Origin: Kingella pumchi
Lineage (GTDB): Bacteria > Pseudomonadota > Gammaproteobacteria > Burkholderiales > Neisseriaceae
Direction: 5' to 3'
DNA: 64,000 bases
Assembly (NCBI RefSeq): GCF_022288825.1
Contig: NZ_JAKOOW010000037.1
Location: 35,823 to 99,822 of the forward strand
The position numbers were made by a program, and so were the translations under genes. How positions within the stretch are numbered: the first letter of the stretch is position 1; every line of letters starts with the position of its first letter. The notes beneath the pieces are model-generated. The model had not been told where the DNA came from. It saw only the letters and a program-made list of their open reading frames with translations, and did no database searches. Of the stretch, positions 60,329 through 64,000 are shown piece after piece.

Positions 60329-61531
60329 ATGCAAAACTACCAAGCACCAAACGAACAAGGCTTTTTCGGCGAACACGGCGGGCTTTATGTTTCCGAAACC
60401 CTGATTCCCGCCCTGAAAGAACTGGCCGGCGCCTACCGCGAAGCCAAAAACGATCCCGCGTTTTGGGCGGAATTCCATCAGGATTTGCGGCACTACGTCG
60501 GCCGCCCCAGCCCCGTTTACCACGCCGAACGCCTGTCCGAGCACCTTGGCGGCGCGCAAATCTGGCTCAAACGCGAAGACCTGAACCACACCGGCGCCCA
60601 CAAAATCAACAACACCATCGGACAAGCCCTGCTCGCCCGCCGCATGGGCAAAAAGCGCGTGATTGCCGAGACCGGCGCCGGACAACACGGCGTCGCCAGC
60701 GCCACCGTCGCCGCCCGCTTCGGCATGGAATGCCATGTTTACATGGGCGCCGACGACATCATCCGCCAAGCCCCCAACGTCTTTCGCATGAAACTCTTGG
60801 GCGCCAACGTCGTCAGCGTAGAAAGCGGCAGCCGCACGCTCAAAGACGCGATGAACGAAGCCATGCGCGAATGGGTCGCCCGCGTGGACGACACCTTTTA
60901 CATCATCGGCACCGCCGCCGGCCCCGCGCCGTATCCCGAAATGGTGCGCGATTTCCAATGCGTGATCGGCAACGAAGCCAAAGCGCAGATGCAGGAAGCC
61001 ATCGGACGCCAACCCGATGTTGCCGTCGCCTGCGTCGGCGGCGGCTCCAACGCCATCGGGCTGTTCCACCCCTATATCGCCGAAACGCAAACCCGCCTGG
61101 TCGGCGTGGAAGCGGGCGGCTTGGGCGTCGATACCAAAAACCATGCCGCGCCGATTACCAGCCGCGCCCCCATCGGCGTGCTGCACGGCTTTCGCAGCTA
61201 TTTGATGCAGGACGACAACGGGCAAATCCTCGGCACCCACTCTGTTTCCGCAGGCTTAGACTACCCCGGCATCGGCCCCGAACACAGCCATCTGCACGAC
61301 ATCAAACGCGTGGAATACACCGCCGCCAACGACGATGCCGCCCTTGAAGCCTTTGATCTGCTCTGCCGATACGAAGGCATCATCCCCGCACTGGAAAGCT
61401 CGCACGCGCTGGCCTGGGCGGTGGAAAACGCGCCGAAAATGGGCAAAGACCAAGTGATTCTGGTCAATCTCTCGGGACGCGGCGACAAGGACATCAACAC
61501 CGTGGCCAAACTGAAAGGGATTGAGCTTTAA
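60329..61531 (+). CDS. trpB: Tryptophan synthase beta chain
   Basis: 400 aa. LNHTGAHKINNTIGQALLARR carries the PLP lysine, AETGAGQHGVASATVAARFG the phosphate loop, and GGGSNAIGLFHP the conserved tail loop. It joins indole and serine to tryptophan. trpA is not adjacent, which is usual in some neisseriae. AAGGAATCCAAT precedes the ATG. Confidence 0.98.
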   Translation: MQNYQAPNEQGFFGEHGGLYVSETLIPALKELAGAYREAKNDPAFWAEFHQDLRHYVGRPSPVYHAERLSEHLGGAQIWLKREDLNHTGAHKINNTIGQALLARRMGKKRVIAETGAGQHGVASATVAARFGMECHVYMGADDIIRQAPNVFRMKLLGANVVSVESGSRTLKDAMNEAMREWVARVDDTFYIIGTAAGPAPYPEMVRDFQCVIGNEAKAQMQEAIGRQPDVAVACVGGGSNAIGLFHPYIAETQTRLVGVEAGGLGVDTKNHAAPITSRAPIGVLHGFRSYLMQDDNGQILGTHSVSAGLDYPGIGPEHSHLHDIKRVEYTAANDDAALEAFDLLCRYEGIIPALESSHALAWAVENAPKMGKDQVILVNLSGRGDKDINTVAKLKGIEL

Positions 61532-61539
61532 TCTCGCGC

Positions 61540-61583
61540 AAAAAGGCAGTCTGAAACGTATAAACCGCGTTTCAGGCTGCCTC
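61540..61583 (+). terminator. Inverted DUS-like pair after trpB
   Basis: AAAAGGCAGTCTGAAACG and CGTTTCAGGCTGCCT pair except for one mismatch in the left copy (GCAGTCTGAA), ten bases after the stop. Confidence 0.55.
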
Positions 61584-61604
61584 AACATTAAGGAGCACCA
61601 TACG

Positions 61605-61955
61605 ATGACAACATGGCACACCACCTACCGCGACAACCACCTGCTCTTAAAACGCGTGCATATCGGTTGGGCAATTTTTTACACGCTGTTTCTGCTGCTT
61701 ACGCTGTTGCTGATGCAAAAAAACGCCGGCAATGCTCCCGCGCAATTTGTGATCATGGTTTTTTTCGCGTTTCCCATTTGCCTGCACGCGCTGCTGGCTT
61801 ACGGTGCGGCGCAAAAATACGAATGGTCGCGCAAGGTTTCTGAGATTGTGTTTGCCATTATGCTGCTGGGCTTTCCCATCGGCACATGGCTGGCGCTTTA
61901 CTTTTTCCTTCCCAAAACGCGATGGCAGATTCCCGATCAAACCAAGGCAGCCTGA
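61605..61955 (+). CDS. Small membrane protein, three helices
   Basis: 116 aa from the ATG at 61605, preceded by AAGGAG at ten bases. Helices at about 20-37, 48-66 and 80-102 (GWAIFYTLFLLLTLLLM; FVIMVFFAFPICLHALLA; IVFAIMLLGFPIGTWLALYF). No family named. The stop lies in a DUS. It is next to the fHbp-like gene, facing it. Confidence 0.75.
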   Translation: MTTWHTTYRDNHLLLKRVHIGWAIFYTLFLLLTLLLMQKNAGNAPAQFVIMVFFAFPICLHALLAYGAAQKYEWSRKVSEIVFAIMLLGFPIGTWLALYFFLPKTRWQIPDQTKAA

Positions 61956-62036
61956 AAGTTTGAAAGCAGCACAAAAAGGCAGCCTGAAAACCGAAAAACC
62001 GCTTTTCAGGCTGCCTCTGGTTTGATACGCAGCGGT

Positions 62037-62867
62037 TTAGTTGGTGCGTTTGCCGCCGATGCCGATACTGTGGGAAGTGTTCTGGTTAAGATCCCGTATG
62101 TTCACACGGCCGGCAACTTCATCGGCTTTGGGGCCGAAAAGATTCAGATGATATTCGCCGCGGTTGTTGCCGTTTATCTTGGCATCGCCCGAAAGGCCGT
62201 AATAATTGCTGGAACGTTTGGTCAGATCAGCCTGAGCCAACTCGATGGTTTGCTTGTGAAACTCACCTTTCAAGCCGGTAATCGTGCCCGAGCCGGTATT
62301 GTTGCCAAAATTGATGTTGTAGTTCAAACGACCTTGGTTATCCTGACCGGCAAAAGCAATGCCCTGGTAATTGACAATGCCGCTTTTCGGCTTCTCGGCT
62401 TCTTTGGTAAAGCGGCCTTGCACGGACTCAACCGTGGAATAAGGGTTAAAGTTTTTGATTTCCTCCCCAGTAGTGCCATCAAAACGTTTTTGGATACGTT
62501 TGCCAACCACTGCGGAATAGCTCAGTTTGTAAATATCCAACTCGCCGCTTTCCACTTTCTGCTTATTGGCATTGAGCAATTCAAAACCTAAAGAAGTAAT
62601 TTTGTTTTGCTTTTTGTGGCTGATATCGAATTTGTCGTTTGCGTTATAAGACTTGGTTCCGCCTTTTTCCGCATCATGGATCCTGATGGTTTCATCCTTC
62701 TTAATAATGGCATTGCCATTATCGCCGCCCAAATTCAACGTGGCATAACCGCCCGGTTTCGGATCAAACGGGCTAAGCAAAGCACCGCCCAAACCTCTGC
62801 CCGCGCTGCCGCAGGCACTCAGAACCAAAGCAACAGCAATCATGCCGAGCGTGTGACTGGTTTTCAT
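62037..62867 (-). CDS. Factor H binding protein-like lipoprotein (fHbp/LP2086 family)
   Basis: 276 aa from the ATG at 62867 (AAAGGAG). The lipobox VLSAC gives lipidated Cys19, followed by a Gly-rich stretch and a domain that tracks meningococcal fHbp: LSPFDPKPGGYATLNL ~ LTAPLDHKDKGLQSLTL, IIKKDETIRIHDA ~ VRKNEKLKLAA, VESGELDIYKLSYSAVVG ~ LESGEFQVYKQSHSALTA, and GVAGR at the end. fHbp is a two-barrel surface lipoprotein that recruits complement factor H. Sequence divergence is large, so binding of factor H is not implied. An FNR-type site lies upstream. Confidence 0.82.
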   Translation of the reverse strand: MKTSHTLGMIAVALVLSACGSAGRGLGGALLSPFDPKPGGYATLNLGGDNGNAIIKKDETIRIHDAEKGGTKSYNANDKFDISHKKQNKITSLGFELLNANKQKVESGELDIYKLSYSAVVGKRIQKRFDGTTGEEIKNFNPYSTVESVQGRFTKEAEKPKSGIVNYQGIAFAGQDNQGRLNYNINFGNNTGSGTITGLKGEFHKQTIELAQADLTKRSSNYYGLSGDAKINGNNRGEYHLNLFGPKADEVAGRVNIRDLNQNTSHSIGIGGKRTN

Positions 62868-62905
62868 CGAAAACTCCTTTCAATAAACGACGGATAACGC
62901 ATTAC

Positions 62906-62911
62906 AGTATA
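62906..62911 (-). promoter_or_regulatory. -10 box of the fHbp-like gene
   Basis: TATACT on the minus strand about 38 bases before the ATG. It would start transcription near 62899. Confidence 0.6.
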
Positions 62912-62933
62912 ACGAGCGCATGATATTTTTTTC

Positions 62934-62947
62934 ATGACCCAGGTCAA
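62934..62947 (-). promoter_or_regulatory. FNR-type site upstream of the fHbp-like gene
   Basis: TTGAC-CTGG-GTCAT on the minus strand, close to the FNR consensus TTGAT-N4-ATCAA and symmetric except at the last base. Its centre (62940.5) is about 41.5 bp from the predicted start near 62899, the position of FNR sites that activate directly. The fHbp gene of N. meningitidis is known to be induced by FNR under oxygen limitation. Confidence 0.65.
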
Positions 62948-63060
62948 AAAAATTCATACAGCAAGCGCAAACTTATTACCAAAAAGAATTTTTCATCTGC
63001 GTTTGGGTTATAAAGTGCCAAACCGGCTATTTCTGACGGCGCATAAGGTAAATTTACGTT

Positions 63061-63094
63061 AAGCCCCGTTTTCAGGCTGCCTGAAAACGGGGCT
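63061..63094 (-). terminator. Palindromic DUS hairpin after rdgB
   Basis: AGCCCCGTTTTCAGGC and GCCTGAAAACGGGGCT pair over 16 bp, about 25 bases past the rdgB stop on the minus strand. There is no run of T after it, so termination is inferred from the stem alone. Confidence 0.55.
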
Positions 63095-63118
63095 TATCTG
63101 CCAACACGCTTTTAACTA

Positions 63119-63724
63119 TCACGAAGCGCTTGCGGCAAATTCCGCCATCTTGCGCTGCAGCTCACGCAAGGCCAGCGCGCGGTGGCTGATTTCGTTTTTG
63201 CGCTCTGCCGCCAATTCCGCTGCCGTGCAGCCGTATTGCGGCAGGTAAAAATGCGGGTCGTAACCAAATCCGCCCGCACCCGCCGGCTGCTGCTGCCACA
63301 CGCCGTGCCACAAACCCTCGGCAATCAGCGGCTGAGCGTCATCGGCATGGCGCACCAGCACCAGCAGGCAGACGTAATAACAGCGCCTATCGTCCTGCCC
63401 CGCCATTTCGGCCGACAATTTGGCATTATTGGCCGCATCGGATTTCGCCTCGCCCGCATAACGCGCCGAGCGCACCCCGGGCGCCCCGCCCAAAGCCGGC
63501 AGACAGATGCCGCTGTCGTCCGCCAGCGCCGGCAGGCCGCTGATGCGCGCCGCATGCCTCGCCTTTGCCAGCGCGTTTTCGACAAAAGTGCCGTAAGGCT
63601 CGGGGCAATCCGGCACCGCAAACTGCGACTGCGGCAGCACTTCGATGCCCTGTCCGGCAAACAAAGCGGAAAACTCACGCAGCTTGCCCGCGTTGTTACT
63701 GGACAAAACGATTTTGGAAAACAT
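63119..63724 (-). CDS. rdgB: XTP/dITP diphosphatase (non-canonical purine NTP pyrophosphatase)
   Basis: 201 aa. The opening FSKIVLSSNNAGKLREFSALF is the HAM1/RdgB signature with the phosphate-binding loop, and ALADDSGICLPALGGAPGVRS and PAGAGGFGYDPHFYLPQYG are the catalytic segments. It removes inosine and xanthosine triphosphates from the nucleotide pool. Confidence 0.96.
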   Translation of the reverse strand: MFSKIVLSSNNAGKLREFSALFAGQGIEVLPQSQFAVPDCPEPYGTFVENALAKARHAARISGLPALADDSGICLPALGGAPGVRSARYAGEAKSDAANNAKLSAEMAGQDDRRCYYVCLLVLVRHADDAQPLIAEGLWHGVWQQQPAGAGGFGYDPHFYLPQYGCTAAELAAERKNEISHRALALRELQRKMAEFAASAS

Positions 63725-63871
63725 GGTCTCTCTCTTTCAATCTGACTTTCAGGCAGCCTGAAAACCGTTTTCAGGCTGCTTTGGTGTCGATTTGCCCAAT
63801 ACGGAAAACGCGCATTGTAGCGTGCCGGCCCAGCGCCCCAAAGCGCTGCCGCCACAAAAAGCGCCCGACGG

Positions 63872-63900
63872 TTGGCAAAGCCGCCGCCCTTCCGTATAAT
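63872..63900 (+). promoter_or_regulatory. tRNA-Leu promoter
   Basis: TTGGCA (63872-63877) and TATAAT (63895-63900) are spaced by 17 bp and lie 15 bases before the tRNA. Confidence 0.8.
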
Positions 63901-63915
63901 CCGCCGCTTTTCACA

Positions 63916-64000
63916 GCGGACGTGGCGAAATTGGTAGACGCACCAGATTTAGGTTCTGGCGCCGAGAGGTGTGAGAGTTCGAGTCTCTCCGTCCGCACCA
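63916..64000 (+). tRNA. tRNA-Leu (anticodon UAG)
   Basis: 85 bases ending in an encoded CCA at the window edge. The acceptor stem GCGGACG pairs with CGTCCGC, the D-arm is GGCGAAATTGGTAGACGC, the anticodon arm CCAGA-TTTAGGT-TCTGG reads UAG (63950-63952), the extended variable arm of a class II tRNA is seen, and GTTCGAGTC is the T-loop. Confidence 0.98.

Noticed and set aside
1..64000. CRISPR-like recurrence of a short repeat
   Set aside because: The repeat is the 12-bp DUS, scattered and in both directions, with no regular spacer length.

Overview
The window is a housekeeping-rich stretch of a GC-rich Neisseriaceae chromosome. The strongest clue is a 12-bp DNA uptake sequence (DUS) of the dialect AGGCAGCCTGAA / TTCAGGCTGCCT, with common AAGCAGCCTGAA variants. 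It lies in most intergenic gaps, often as inverted pairs forming terminator-like hairpins, and sometimes inside reading frames. Dialects of this kind are described for Kingella and related genera rather than for N. meningitidis or N. gonorrhoeae (ATGCCGTCTGAA). Neisseria-type HemO, the pilMNOPQ/ponA arrangement, dsbA next to a SPOR protein, and a factor H binding protein-like lipoprotein agree with the family. I cannot name the species.

Layout. 0-8.6 kb: sspA, the cytochrome bc1 operon petABC, a roadblock-fold protein, uppP, dsbA, an FtsN-like SPOR protein and rarA. 8.7-17.1 kb: small accessory and envelope genes (several lipoproteins, a macro-domain protein, a PAS protein) around thrC, metF and folA. 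17.1-28 kb: rluB, recJ, galU, ampG, a decayed insertion sequence, trxB, fis, an EamA transporter and purH. 28-34.5 kb: accessory genes (MerR regulator with a divergent hydrolase, NADAR protein, NTF2-like protein, a duplicated 55-bp segment with a long hairpin, a pilin-like protein) and leuB. 34.6-45.7 kb: aroA, proQ, aroB, aroK, then the type IV pilus operon pilMNOPQ divergent from ponA. 45.9-50.2 kb: queA, a DUF3482 GTPase, a PHP phosphoesterase and an Opa-like barrel. 50.3-55.9 kb: an iron or heme acquisition group (MFS exporter/importer, TonB-dependent receptor, TetR regulator, heme oxygenase). 56-64 kb: a TSUP permease, a prolyl oligopeptidase, a UDG-like glycosylase, trpB, an fHbp-like lipoprotein, rdgB and tRNA-Leu(UAG).

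The most unusual item is a predicted lipoprotein at 11823-12656 whose body is recognisably a shortened elongation factor Tu: G-domain C-terminal half and domain 3 are kept, domain 2 is gone, the P-loop is lost and NKxD has become TQSD. Other points of note are the fHbp-like gene with an FNR-type site centred near -41.5, a MerR-type promoter with a 19-bp spacer facing a Tat-type lipoprotein hydrolase, a cytochrome b with about 109 extra C-terminal residues, an I9-propeptide-like lipoprotein, and a DUS-free, AT-richer block over the pilus assembly genes.
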